Assembly: GCA_015655375.1 (NCBI GenBank)
Contig: JAATFD010000036.1
Coordinates: 124,001 to 188,000 of the forward strand
Origin: Actinomycetales bacterium
Lineage (GTDB): Bacteria; Actinomycetota; Actinomycetes; Actinomycetales; Actinomycetaceae
DNA length: 64,000 nt
Direction: 5' to 3'
Shown one piece after another: positions 17,863 to 27,850 of this stretch. How positions within the stretch are numbered: the first letter of the stretch is position 1; every line of letters starts with the position of its first letter. The notes under the pieces were generated by a model. It worked only from the letters and a program-made list of their open reading frames with translations. It had not been told where the DNA came from and made no database searches. Made by a program: the position numbers and the translations under genes.

Positions 17863-19344
17863 TCAGGCAACGCGGCGCAACACCGCGGCGAACATCAGGT
17901 CCGTGCCATTGCGGTGTTCCCACAACTGCAGCGTTCGTCCGCTTTTACTGCCTGTCACCGCTCCCGCACCCGCGGGGATCCCGAGATCGGCCACGGCCAG
18001 CACATTCGCCAGATCGACGGTGTCAAGCAGTTCGACGCCTCCACGTGCCAGCAGGCGTTCGACCTGGCCTCGGGTCTCACGGGCATGGGGTGAGCACGTC
18101 ACGTAGGTGACGACGCCGCCGGGGCGGACCAGCTCGAGGGCCCGGTCCAGCAATTCTTCCTGGAGTCGAACGAGGTCATCGACGTCACTCAGCTGCCTGC
18201 GCCACCGGGATTCCGGGCGCCGACGCAGGGACCCCATGCCGGTGCACGGAGCATCAACGAGAATCCGGTCGAAGGTCCCCAGCGGCCACGACGTGCGCGG
18301 TCCGCCGAGCGTCCGTCCGTCCCCGGACACGACCTCGACGGTGTCCTCCAGCTGCCGGGTCACCCTCTCGACGAGTCGGGCGCGGTGAGGATGGATCTCG
18401 TTGGCCAGCAGATGAGCATCCCGACCTCGGGCCAGAGCGCCCATCAGCGCGGCCTTCCCACCGGGCCCGGCACACAGGTCGAGCCACTGGGAGTCCGAAC
18501 CGTCCACCGGAGCTGAGGCCGCGAGGACGGCACACAGTTGCGATCCCTCATCCTGGGCACCGGCACGTCCGGCGCGCACCGACGGCAGGGCCGCAGGATC
18601 TCCCGATTCGATGAGGACCGCCAGGTCCGAAACCTCGCCAGGCGCGACACGGGTGCCGAGCACGTCCTCGGCCTCGTCGGCCAGATCCGCCGGCTCGAGA
18701 AGTCCCGGACGAGCAACCAGGGTGACAATCGGAGCGACATTGTCGGCCGCGAGCAGGTCCTCGAGGTCGGCGGGATCCTCCCCATGGGCGATCAACGCCT
18801 CGCGGAAGGTCCGCACCATCCACAGCGGATGGGAGTGGCGCACCGCCAGACGCTCGTCCTCGTCCTCGATCATGTCGATCGCCGCGTCGATCGTGTCGGC
18901 TCCCTCACGGGTGATCGAGCGCAGGACGGCGTTGACCATGCGGACCGGTCCGTCGGTCACGACCTCACGAGCCAGGTCGACGGTCGCGGCGACGCCTGCA
19001 TGGTCGGGCACCCGCATGTCGAGCAATTGGTGCACTCCCAGGCGCAAAACATCGACGACCGCGGGGTCCGCCTCGGACAGGGGACGGGTCAGATGCCGAG
19101 CGATCACCCAGTCGAGCCTGCCACGTCCACGCAACGTTCCGTAGACGAGTTCGGACGTGAAGGCCGCGTCGCGGGAATCGAAGCTCGGAATGTCCCGTCG
19201 GACCACACGCAGAGCCTGAGGCAGCGCGAGATTGGCGAAGGCATCGTCCTCGGTGACCTGACGCAGGACGTCGAAGGCGACGAGACGTGCGGGATCGGCC
19301 CCCCGCAGGGCGCGGTAGCCGTCCGAGTAGCGATGCGTCGTCAT
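17863..19344 (-). CDS. rsmB: 16S rRNA (cytosine-5-)-methyltransferase, RsmB/NOL1-NOP2-SUN type with NusB-like N-terminal domain
   Basis: NusB-like N-terminus; DLCAGPGGKAALMG, VDAPCTGMGSLRRRPESRWRR, YVTCSPHARET. Confidence 0.93.
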   Translation of the reverse strand: MTTHRYSDGYRALRGADPARLVAFDVLRQVTEDDAFANLALPQALRVVRRDIPSFDSRDAAFTSELVYGTLRGRGRLDWVIARHLTRPLSEADPAVVDVLRLGVHQLLDMRVPDHAGVAATVDLAREVVTDGPVRMVNAVLRSITREGADTIDAAIDMIEDEDERLAVRHSHPLWMVRTFREALIAHGEDPADLEDLLAADNVAPIVTLVARPGLLEPADLADEAEDVLGTRVAPGEVSDLAVLIESGDPAALPSVRAGRAGAQDEGSQLCAVLAASAPVDGSDSQWLDLCAGPGGKAALMGALARGRDAHLLANEIHPHRARLVERVTRQLEDTVEVVSGDGRTLGGPRTSWPLGTFDRILVDAPCTGMGSLRRRPESRWRRQLSDVDDLVRLQEELLDRALELVRPGGVVTYVTCSPHARETRGQVERLLARGGVELLDTVDLANVLAVADLGIPAGAGAVTGSKSGRTLQLWEHRNGTDLMFAAVLRRVA

Positions 19345-20315
19345 CGAACAGCCTCCCCATCGTCGTGTGTGCGGGAGCCCAGAACCGTGTGTTCATTGAG
19401 GCGGGCGCCCCGCGCCCAGGCGTCTGCGTCCATCCACCCGCGTCCCGCCGGTGCGACCCGGCCGAGGACGACGACGGTGTCCGCACAGCCGACCTCGACG
19501 CTGCGGCGTTCAAAGCGAACGACTCCTTCACCGGGGGTGGAGCCCTCCCCCACCTCGATCACACCGAGCTTGAGGCGCCGCCCATCGGCCAGCAGCGTCC
19601 ATGCACCCGGGTTCGGGGTGACGGCGCGGATCCGACGATCGACGGCCACCGCCGGATCGCGGAAATCAATGAAACCTTCCTGCGGGTCGATGCGTGGTGC
19701 ACGCGTGACGAACTCCGAGTCGGCTCCCACCTCTTGGGGAACGGTCCGAGCGCTCCCGTCCTCAATCGAGGTGACGACATCGAGAACCTGGGACGATCCG
19801 AGGATCGCCATACGATCGAGGAGCTCACCGGAGGTCTCATGACCGATGCGGACCGGGAGCCGGGAGAACACCGGGCCGGTGTCGAGTCCCTCCTCCAATT
19901 GGAAGATGCACGAGGCCGTCGTTGCGTCCCCGGCAAGGATCGCACTCTGGACCGGAGCGGCCCCCCGCCACCGCGGCAGGTCGGAGAAGTGGAGGTTGAT
20001 CCAGCCATACGTCGGGATGTCGAGGACGGCCGGCGGAATCAAGGCGCCGAAGGCGACGACGACGCCAAGGTCCGCGCCCACCCGTTCGATGTGGGCCTGT
20101 ACGTCCTCGCCGCGGACCGAGGACGTCTCGATCAGTGGGATTCCACGCTCGCGGGCCACCTCCGCGACGGGTGAGGGATGAAGCTTCCGGCCTCGTCCCG
20201 CTCGCGCTGGCGGACGCGTCAGCACAGCTGCGACCTCATGTGGAGAATCGAGGAGGGCCCTCAGGGTGGGAACGGCTGCCTGTGGGGTCCCCGCGAAGAT
20301 AATGCGCACCCGCAC
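19341..20315 (-). CDS. fmt: Methionyl-tRNA formyltransferase
   Basis: MRVRIIFAGTPQAAVPTLRALLDS; GWINLHFSDLPRWRGAAPVQSAIL. Confidence 0.96.
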   Translation of the reverse strand: MRVRIIFAGTPQAAVPTLRALLDSPHEVAAVLTRPPARAGRGRKLHPSPVAEVARERGIPLIETSSVRGEDVQAHIERVGADLGVVVAFGALIPPAVLDIPTYGWINLHFSDLPRWRGAAPVQSAILAGDATTASCIFQLEEGLDTGPVFSRLPVRIGHETSGELLDRMAILGSSQVLDVVTSIEDGSARTVPQEVGADSEFVTRAPRIDPQEGFIDFRDPAVAVDRRIRAVTPNPGAWTLLADGRRLKLGVIEVGEGSTPGEGVVRFERRSVEVGCADTVVVLGRVAPAGRGWMDADAWARGARLNEHTVLGSRTHDDGEAVR

Positions 20316-20361
20316 AGTCTAGGCGAGGCCAATCGCAGGCCCTGACCGGCTCGCATCCGGC

Positions 20362-22374
20362 TCAAAACAGTTCGGGAGGGTTCACCGTCAGACGCACCAT
20401 CGGATCACGGTGTGAGGCGCGGTGCTGCTGGATCTCGCGCAAGGACTCGAGGAGTGCGGGGGCTTTCGCATGCGAGACCCGCAGCAGAGCCCGCACCGGC
20501 CTCTCAGCCGGCTCCTCAGGCCCACCGTGGGAGCCCTCCGATTCCGGTCGTCGGCGCCGATCGCTCGGCGCCGAGCTCGACGAGCGGTCGGACGGCCTCG
20601 GCACGGTCCCCATGACCTCCGCATCGATCCCGGAGACCATCTCCTCGACGTCACGCGCCGCCCCGTCGAGGGCGACGATCGTCGTCACCGGGAAGAACCC
20701 GAGTGCCGCGCGCTCCTCCAGCGAGCGCACCGCGTGGCCCGCCGGGTCCCAGCGGATCAGGGTCTGGGCGAGCAATTGATCGACCCCGCCGAGCACGACG
20801 GCTGGCGCCCCGGGACGCACGAGGGCCAACGCGTTGAACCAGCGACGCAGGGCTTCTTCGGGCGCCCACAATTCCGGCCGACCCGCGATCGCAGCAGCAT
20901 CGAGGATGATTCCGGCCGCGTAGCCCTGGGCCGCTCGCGGTTCCGCCCCCGGGGTCGCGACGACCAGACGCGGCTCCGCATCGATCTCCCGAGTGATCTC
21001 CCGCGTCGAGGAGGACACCGTCAACGGGACGCCCGGAAAGGCCCTGCCCAGTTCCTCCCCTGTCCGGTCCGATCCGACCCGCACGGCGCGCAGCTCGGTC
21101 CCCGCGCACTGGGGGCATCGCCAGTCCGCAGTTCCCCGCCCGCACCACGCGCAGGTGATCTGGTGGCCACACCCCAGCGAAATGGGGCCACCGCAATGGA
21201 TGCAGCGCGCGACTGTGCGGCATCGGGCGCAGGCGACGACCGGTACGTACCCGGCCATCGGGACCTGGACCAGAACCGGCCCTTCGTCCAGTTGCCTGCG
21301 CATCAGTTCCTGGACGCGCGGCGGGATCCGTGCACCACCCGCCGCACCTTCGCGGTCACGGTCGAATTCATCGGGGACCGCGACGCGGGGCGTGGAGGCA
21401 CGCAGCACGCTCCGCTCGGGCACGATCGACACCGCCCAGCCGGACCGAACCAGGGCCTGCGACTTCGTCGAACGGGAGAAGGCTCCCGCCACGAGGCCCG
21501 CACCCTCGAGATGGGCCCGCGCAACCGCGACGTCGAGGGCGGACACACGAGGCGCGCGTTGTTCGAGCAACCGGTCGTCCCCGTCGTCCCACACAATGAT
21601 CAATCCGAGGTCGACCACCGGAGTCCACACCGCGGTCCTGGTCCCGAGGACGATCCGCGTGCGTCCGGCCAATGCCCCCAGGTGCACGCGGTAGCGGTGG
21701 GAGGCCGGGTCCTCCGCAGTCACTGACGTCACGGCATCGACACCGAACGCGTCCTTGAGGATGCCTCGCATCCGGGCGACCTGACTGCTCGTCGGCAGAA
21801 CCACGACCGTGCTGCGCCCGGAGGCACGAACGGCTCGCACGAGGTCGACGATCTGCGCGTCCACGGTCGTCGGCACTGCAGTCCACACAGCTCGAGGTGA
21901 GTCACCGTGGGCCAGGTGGGCGAGCAAGGCCGATCCGCCCGGATCCCCGGACCAGGACACATCCGACGGTGCCGCCACTGGCGCCGGTTCGACCGGTTCC
22001 TCCCGTGCCATGGCCTTTTCCGTCGAAGCATGCCGAGCCGGGACAGCCAAGCTGAGGACCTGTGAGGCCGTCGACACGGTCCGGTTTGCGATATAACGAG
22101 CCAGCGCAAACAGTCGCGGGGGGACGACCTCGACGTCGGAGACGACGGACTCGAGCGGAGAAAGCCTCCCGACGTGATCGCTGGACTCCGCACGCTCGAG
22201 GATCCACCCAAGCCGTTTGCGGCCCGCGAGGCGAAGGCGCACGATTCGTCCCGGCAACGCGCGTGCGTCCAGGTCCTCGGGAATCGAATAGTCGAGAGGA
22301 TGATCGAGCTGGGGAAGATCGACGTCGACGAGGACGCGCGCGACGGCGGGGGTGGCAGTGGTGTTCTCCCCCAT
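20362..22374 (-). CDS. priA: Primosomal protein N' (PriA), helicase motifs degenerate
   Basis: N-terminal VDLPQLDHPLDYSIPEDLDARALPGRIVRLRLAGRKRLGWIL; zinc cysteines CARCRTVARCIHCGG...CAWCGRGTADWRCPQC; AAGGAA RBS before ATG 22374. Confidence 0.88.
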   Translation of the reverse strand: MGENTTATPAVARVLVDVDLPQLDHPLDYSIPEDLDARALPGRIVRLRLAGRKRLGWILERAESSDHVGRLSPLESVVSDVEVVPPRLFALARYIANRTVSTASQVLSLAVPARHASTEKAMAREEPVEPAPVAAPSDVSWSGDPGGSALLAHLAHGDSPRAVWTAVPTTVDAQIVDLVRAVRASGRSTVVVLPTSSQVARMRGILKDAFGVDAVTSVTAEDPASHRYRVHLGALAGRTRIVLGTRTAVWTPVVDLGLIIVWDDGDDRLLEQRAPRVSALDVAVARAHLEGAGLVAGAFSRSTKSQALVRSGWAVSIVPERSVLRASTPRVAVPDEFDRDREGAAGGARIPPRVQELMRRQLDEGPVLVQVPMAGYVPVVACARCRTVARCIHCGGPISLGCGHQITCAWCGRGTADWRCPQCAGTELRAVRVGSDRTGEELGRAFPGVPLTVSSSTREITREIDAEPRLVVATPGAEPRAAQGYAAGIILDAAAIAGRPELWAPEEALRRWFNALALVRPGAPAVVLGGVDQLLAQTLIRWDPAGHAVRSLEERAALGFFPVTTIVALDGAARDVEEMVSGIDAEVMGTVPRPSDRSSSSAPSDRRRRPESEGSHGGPEEPAERPVRALLRVSHAKAPALLESLREIQQHRASHRDPMVRLTVNPPELF

Positions 22375-22453
22375 CGCCAGCAACGTTCCTTGTTCCGCCT
22401 TCATGCCCTCAATTGGACCACGGACCACCGTCACCTGGGAGGTGTCGGCCGCC

Positions 22454-23146
22454 TCACCCGAAGAGTTCGGGCCCGTACTTGAGGCCGACCATGCCGAGCA
22501 CGACGACCAGTGCCAAACCCACCACGAACCAGTCCGTGCCCGACGCGATCAGGCGCCGCACACCAGCGGGAGCCGGCAGCGTCCCCTCACGCAGATTGAT
22601 CCGCGTGAGCCCCGACCATACGAGAATCGTCGTCAACGTGATTAGCAGGCACCACGGGCACAACACCTGGATCACGAAATACGACTGAGTGAACAACCAC
22701 AACGCAAACCCCAAAGCGATGGTGTACAAGGCCTCCACGCATGACATATACCAGCGCGGGAACCGCACCCCCGCCGCGATCGCGACCGACACCGCCAAGA
22801 CGACCGACTCAAAGATCAACCCCAAGAACGCATTCGGGAACCCCAGCACCCGTGCCTGCGGCGTCAACGCCACCGTCGAACACGACAACACTGAGGAAAT
22901 GTCACACGTGAACGTCGAAGTGGAGTCCTGCGCGAGCTTCCACGCCTCCACCGACAAATTCAACGAGGCAAACAGACCAATGATCCCGGAGACAACCATC
23001 TCCACGGCCGTCCTACGCCGCCACGACAGGGGCGCAGGACCCACCGCACCCGGATCGAGGCCATCTGGCAGGAGTTCATCGGTCTCGATGTCCCCAGACA
23101 CGGGCACCTCGACCTGCCTGCTGCCAGATCCGGCGGCCTGATCCAT
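22454..23146 (-). CDS. Vitamin K epoxide reductase (VKOR) family membrane protein
   Basis: TFTCDISSVLSCSTVALTPQARVLGFPNAFLGLIFES...VIQVLCPWCLLITLTT; CxxC and Cys pair typical of VKOR. Confidence 0.9.
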   Translation of the reverse strand: MDQAAGSGSRQVEVPVSGDIETDELLPDGLDPGAVGPAPLSWRRRTAVEMVVSGIIGLFASLNLSVEAWKLAQDSTSTFTCDISSVLSCSTVALTPQARVLGFPNAFLGLIFESVVLAVSVAIAAGVRFPRWYMSCVEALYTIALGFALWLFTQSYFVIQVLCPWCLLITLTTILVWSGLTRINLREGTLPAPAGVRRLIASGTDWFVVGLALVVVLGMVGLKYGPELFG

Positions 23147-23198
23147 GAGTCCTCCTCAGCGGTGTCCCGGATACCTTATCCCTGCAACGGACACACGG

Positions 23199-23230
23199 AG
23201 GGGGTGGACACCCGAAGGTGTCCGCCCCCT
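23199..23230 (-). terminator. Hairpin downstream of metK, probable terminator
   Basis: AGGGGGTGGACACC-CGAA-GGTGTCCGCCCCCT, 14-bp stem with one G/T wobble and a tetraloop, just after the metK stop. Confidence 0.65.
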
Positions 23231-23245
23231 CACGTGGCCGGTGGC

Positions 23246-24445
23246 TCAGGCACCCACGGCGGCCCGCAGAGCCTCGACCCGAGGCGTCTCCTCCCAGGAG
23301 AATCCGGGCCGACCGAAGTGGCCGTAGGAGGCCGTTTCGGCATAGATCGGACGGAGCAGGTCAAGGTCGTCGATCATGCCTTTGGGGCGCAGGTCGAAGA
23401 CTTCCTCGATCGCCTCGGCGATCTGCGTGTCCGACACCTCACCGGTGCCGAAGGTGTCGACGTAGAGGCCCACCGGGTGCGCTCGCCCGATCGCATAGGC
23501 AACCTGAATCTCACAGCGATGGGCGAGACCGGCTGCGACGACGTGTTTGGCCACCCACCTCATCGCATAGGCGGCGGAACGGTCCACCTTCGAGGGGTCC
23601 TTGCCGGAGAATGCGCCGCCGCCGTGACGGGCCATGCCGCCGTAGGTGTCGACGATGATCTTGCGTCCAGTCAGACCGGCGTCGCCCGCGGGCCCACCGA
23701 TGACAAACCGACCGGAGGGGTTGACGAGCAGCTGGGTGTTCGTGCGCGCGAGGTCCAGTCCGGACTCGTCGAGCACCGGATCGATGACCTCGGAACGGAT
23801 CGCCGACTCCAGCTGGGGCAACGTCATGTCCTCGTCGTGCTGGGTGGATACGACGATCGTCTCGATGGACACAGGTCGGTCGCCCTCGTAGCCGAGCGTC
23901 ACCTGAGTCTTGCCGTCGGGGCGCAGCCCCTCGACAATCCCGCGGTGGCGCACCTCGGCGAGACGCTTGGCCAACCGGTGGGCCAGCCAGATCGGGGCCG
24001 GCATCAGGTCGGGGGTGTCCGTGCAGGCATAGCCGAACATCAGTCCCTGGTCGCCGGCGCCCTGCCGGTCGCGCTCGTCGAGGTCGGCGGTGTCGTCACG
24101 ACTCTCCAGCGATTTGTCGACGCCCTGGGCGATGTCGGGGCTCTGCTGGCCGATCGACACGGACACGCCGCACGACCCGCCGTCGAACCCCACGCGGGAA
24201 GAGTCGTAGCCGATCCTGCGGATCTCATTGCGCACGATGTGCGGGATCTCGACGTATGCCTCGGTGGTCACTTCCCCCGCGACATGGACAAGACCCGTCG
24301 TGATCATGGTCTCAACGGCGACATGTGCCTGGCGATCCTGCTCCAACACGGCATCAAGGATGGAGTCGGAGATCCGGTCGCAGATCTTGTCAGGGTGGCC
24401 CTCCGTGACTGACTCGGAGGTGAACAGTCGAAGCTTCTGATTCAC
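23246..24445 (-). CDS. metK: S-adenosylmethionine synthetase
   Basis: [54 protein letters not shown]. Confidence 0.98.
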   Translation of the reverse strand: MNQKLRLFTSESVTEGHPDKICDRISDSILDAVLEQDRQAHVAVETMITTGLVHVAGEVTTEAYVEIPHIVRNEIRRIGYDSSRVGFDGGSCGVSVSIGQQSPDIAQGVDKSLESRDDTADLDERDRQGAGDQGLMFGYACTDTPDLMPAPIWLAHRLAKRLAEVRHRGIVEGLRPDGKTQVTLGYEGDRPVSIETIVVSTQHDEDMTLPQLESAIRSEVIDPVLDESGLDLARTNTQLLVNPSGRFVIGGPAGDAGLTGRKIIVDTYGGMARHGGGAFSGKDPSKVDRSAAYAMRWVAKHVVAAGLAHRCEIQVAYAIGRAHPVGLYVDTFGTGEVSDTQIAEAIEEVFDLRPKGMIDDLDLLRPIYAETASYGHFGRPGFSWEETPRVEALRAAVGA

Positions 24446-25680
24446 GACTCCATGTTACGCAAGATCCCCGCCACGTGGCTGAGCAGACCATCCGCGAGCT
24501 GCTGTTTCGTCCCGCTGATCACATCGACGAGGCCGCCCGCCGAATCGAGCAGGTGAAGCGTGTTCTCGACGTCGCCGAAGCCTCGGCCCCTGCCGACCGC
24601 GTTGACCGCGAGGAGATCGGCGCCCTTGCGCCGCGCCTTCGCCCGGCCTCGGGCCAGCACCTCGTCGATCGTGCCCGTCTCGGCACCGAAACCGACAACG
24701 ATCCGCGGCCGCCGGGGCGCGGACGCCGCACCCGCGAGAATGTCGGGAGTGCGCTCAAGTTCGATGGTCGGAGCAGACTCGTCGCGTGGGTCCTTCTTGA
24801 TCTTGGTCTCGGCGACCACCTTCGGGCGGAAGTCCGCAACTGCCGCCGCCATGATCAGGACGTCGGTGTCTTCCAGTCGCTCCCCGACCGCGCGCTCCAT
24901 GTCCGCCGCTGTCGGAGCCTCGACAATCTCGCCGCCCTCGGACAACAGCGAACCTTCGATGTTCGCAACGATCAGCGTCACCGTCGCGCCGCGGGCCGAC
25001 GCGCGCCGCGCGAGTGCAATTCCCTGGCGTCCCGACGATCTGTTGCCGAGAAAACGGACCGGATCGAGTGGTTCGCGGGTTCCTCCAGCTGTGATGACCA
25101 CGCGAGTTCCCGCCAAGTCATGTCCGGATGCCGATGCGTCCGTCTTATGGCGATGGGCAAGCAAGCCTTCGGCGGCATCGACGATGACCTCCGGCTCCGG
25201 CAAACGTCCGACTCCCGAGTCTCCGGAGCCGAGAGCTCCGCTCGCCGGCTCGATGAGAGTCAGACCGCGTTCACGCAGAACCTCGACATTGTTGCGGGTC
25301 GCTGCATTCCCCCACATCGCGGAGTGCATGGCGGGAGCCAGGACGACGGGACAGGTGGCGGCGAGAATCGTCGTTGCCAGCAGATCGTCGGCCCGTCCTG
25401 CGCGCACGCGCGCGAGCAAATCTGCGGTGGCCGGGACGACCAGAATCAGATCGGCCATCCGGGCGATCTCCACATGGTTCGCTCCCCCGGCATCGAAAAC
25501 ACCAGTATGGACAGGTGCAGACGAAACGGCTTCCCAGGTGGCGCGCCCAACGAAAGCAAGAGAAGCCGGTGTGGGGACGACGATGACACGATGACCGCGC
25601 CGTTCCAGCTCTCGGACGACCGTCACCGCTTTGAATGCCGCGATGCCCCCCGCTACGCCGACGACGATCGTGGCGCCCAC
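24442..25680 (-). CDS. coaBC: Phosphopantothenoylcysteine decarboxylase/synthetase
   Basis: [70 protein letters not shown]. Confidence 0.95.
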   Translation of the reverse strand: MGATIVVGVAGGIAAFKAVTVVRELERRGHRVIVVPTPASLAFVGRATWEAVSSAPVHTGVFDAGGANHVEIARMADLILVVPATADLLARVRAGRADDLLATTILAATCPVVLAPAMHSAMWGNAATRNNVEVLRERGLTLIEPASGALGSGDSGVGRLPEPEVIVDAAEGLLAHRHKTDASASGHDLAGTRVVITAGGTREPLDPVRFLGNRSSGRQGIALARRASARGATVTLIVANIEGSLLSEGGEIVEAPTAADMERAVGERLEDTDVLIMAAAVADFRPKVVAETKIKKDPRDESAPTIELERTPDILAGAASAPRRPRIVVGFGAETGTIDEVLARGRAKARRKGADLLAVNAVGRGRGFGDVENTLHLLDSAGGLVDVISGTKQQLADGLLSHVAGILRNMES

Positions 25681-25684
25681 AGGC

Positions 25685-25951
25685 TCAGTCCTCGGTGTCG
25701 GCCTCGAGGGTCAGCAGACCCTCGTCGATCTCTCGCAGGGCGATGGCCAGCGGCTTCTCATCGGGCTGGGTCTCGACGACCGGGCCGACGAACTGAACCA
25801 TGTTCTGCTCCAGCTGCAGCTGGTAGGAGTTGATCTGCCGGGCGCGCTTGGCCGCGAAGATCACCAGTGCGTACTTCGAGTCGACGTGCTTGAGCAAGTC
25901 GTCGATGGGCGGGTAGGTGATGCCCTCGGGCTGAGCGACGATTCCGGACAT
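25685..25951 (-). CDS. rpoZ: RNA polymerase omega subunit
   Basis: [38 protein letters not shown]; between gmk and coaBC. Confidence 0.95.
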   Translation of the reverse strand: MSGIVAQPEGITYPPIDDLLKHVDSKYALVIFAAKRARQINSYQLQLEQNMVQFVGPVVETQPDEKPLAIALREIDEGLLTLEADTED

Positions 25952-26008
25952 GGGGCCTCTTCTCGTGGATGTGGGCGGACGCACAGAGTCGTCCAAGCGT
26001 TGGCGAGT

Positions 26009-26569
26009 CTACTCCAGGCCCATCAGTCGGGCCAGCGCCGACGCGGCCTTGTCCACGTCGTCATTGATCACAATGTCGTCGAATTCTCTTTCGGCCGCCA
26101 GCTCGGTGCGGGCTGTGTGCAGCCTGCGTGCTCGTTCCTGGGCATCCTCAGTACCGCGCCCGATCAGCCGGCGTTCCAGTTCCTCCCACGACGGCGGGGC
26201 GAGAAAGATCAGATGTGCGTTCGGCATTGCCCGTCGCACCTGCCGCGCTCCATCGAGATCGATCTCAAGGACCACAGCGCGCCCCTGGGTCAAGGCCTCC
26301 TCCACGGGTCGGCGTGGAGTGCCGTAACGGTGAGTGCCGTGGACGGTTGCCCATTCGAGCATCTGACCAGTTGCCACCAGTTCGTCGAAGGCCTCATCCG
26401 TGACGAAGAAATAGTGACGGCCGTCGACCTCACCGGGCCTGGGTGATCGCGTCGTGGCCGAGACCGACACCAGGATCTCGGGATGGAGGTCGCGCAACTT
26501 CGCGACGACCGTTCCCTTTCCGACCGCGGTCGGGCCGGCGACAACCGTGAGGCGAGCGGGAGGGGTCAT
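26009..26569 (-). CDS. gmk: Guanylate kinase
   Basis: LTVVAGPTAVGKGTVVAKLRDLHPEILVSVSATTRSPRPGEVDGRHYFFV. Confidence 0.96.
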   Translation of the reverse strand: MTPPARLTVVAGPTAVGKGTVVAKLRDLHPEILVSVSATTRSPRPGEVDGRHYFFVTDEAFDELVATGQMLEWATVHGTHRYGTPRRPVEEALTQGRAVVLEIDLDGARQVRRAMPNAHLIFLAPPSWEELERRLIGRGTEDAQERARRLHTARTELAAEREFDDIVINDDVDKAASALARLMGLE

Positions 26570-26588
26570 GCCCTTCATGATGCCATGC

Positions 26589-26900
26589 TCACCCGAAGCG
26601 TCTGACCAGCTCCTCCCGTTGGACTGGACCGAGCCCGCGCACGCGGCGCGAGGGAGCAATCCCGATCTCGTCCATCAACGCCGCCGCCGTGTTCGTCCCC
26701 ACACGAGGAAGGGATTCGAGCAGAGCCACGACCTTCATCTTCGCCACCGGCTCTTCCGTGTCGGAGAGCTCCAACGCCTCCGACAATGCCATCCGCCGCG
26801 ACTTCAGCGCGGCCTTCACTTCAGCGCGACGTCGCCGTGCGCGGGTTGCCTTCTCGAGTGCTTCTGCCCGTTGTTGGGGGGTGAGATCCGGAAGTGCCAT
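26589..26900 (-). CDS. mihF: Actinobacterial integration host factor
   Basis: MALPDLTPQQRAEALEKATRARRRRAEVKAALKS...LLESLPRVGTNTAAALMDEIGIAPSRRVRGLGPVQREEL. Confidence 0.96.
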   Translation of the reverse strand: MALPDLTPQQRAEALEKATRARRRRAEVKAALKSRRMALSEALELSDTEEPVAKMKVVALLESLPRVGTNTAAALMDEIGIAPSRRVRGLGPVQREELVRRFG

Positions 26901-26986
26901 CGTGATCACCTCTTGGAAGAAATGGGTTCTGACAAGGTCCAGCATGTCATCCCCTCCCACCTCCGCGGGGCCGGACGATCAGTGAC

Positions 26987-27850
26987 TCACGCCCCGAGGA
27001 CCCCCGTGAGTTCGTCAACTGTCCGCCGATGCGCCTCCCGGAGCCCGCGAGGACCCGGACCAGCAGACAGGACCGCACGCGACGTCGAGGCGAGCACCCA
27101 CTGTGTCACCTCTCCGAAAACCTCACTGATCTGCCGCGATCCTGCCCCTTGCGCGCCAATGCCAGGCGCGAGAATTGGGCCTTTCAACCCAGGTAGATCG
27201 ACCTCAAGATCCCGGACGGCAGACCCGACCGTGGCCCCCACGACCACTCCGGCATCCGCCATGTGAGGGACATCACAGGACAAGTTCCACTCGGCCAATT
27301 CGTCGACAACCCGAGCCGCAACCGCCTTGCCATCTGCGCCTCGAGCATGTTGGACGGAGGCTCCCTCGGGATTCGACGTCAGCGCCAGGACGAAGATCCC
27401 CCGACCTGTCGCGCGCGCCAGGTGCAGCGCCGGACTGAGCGAGCCCACTCCCAGATAAGGAGAAAGTGTCACGGCGTCACCGGCCAGGGGCGAGTCCTCC
27501 CCGAGGAACGCCCGCGCATAACCCTCCATCGTCGAGCCGATGTCGCCCCGTTTCGCGTCGACGATGCACAACGTGGCTGTCTGCCGACAGGCCGCGATCA
27601 CGTCCTCGAGGACGGCGACGCCGCGTGAGCCGAAGCTCTCGAAGAGAGCCGACTGCGGTTTGAGGGCCGCGACCCGCCCACTCAGGGCCTCGACGACCCC
27701 GAGGGAAAAGGAACGCAGCCCCTCCACATCCACGCCGAGTCCCCATGCCTCGAGCAAGCGGGGATGAGGATCGATGCCGACACAGACCGGACCGTGCTCG
27801 GCCATCGCCTGCCACAGGCGCTCCCCAAAGGGGACGGATGCCACGCTCAT
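26987..27850 (-). CDS. pyrF: Orotidine 5'-phosphate decarboxylase
   Basis: [50 protein letters not shown]. Confidence 0.95.
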   Translation of the reverse strand: MSVASVPFGERLWQAMAEHGPVCVGIDPHPRLLEAWGLGVDVEGLRSFSLGVVEALSGRVAALKPQSALFESFGSRGVAVLEDVIAACRQTATLCIVDAKRGDIGSTMEGYARAFLGEDSPLAGDAVTLSPYLGVGSLSPALHLARATGRGIFVLALTSNPEGASVQHARGADGKAVAARVVDELAEWNLSCDVPHMADAGVVVGATVGSAVRDLEVDLPGLKGPILAPGIGAQGAGSRQISEVFGEVTQWVLASTSRAVLSAGPGPRGLREAHRRTVDELTGVLGA

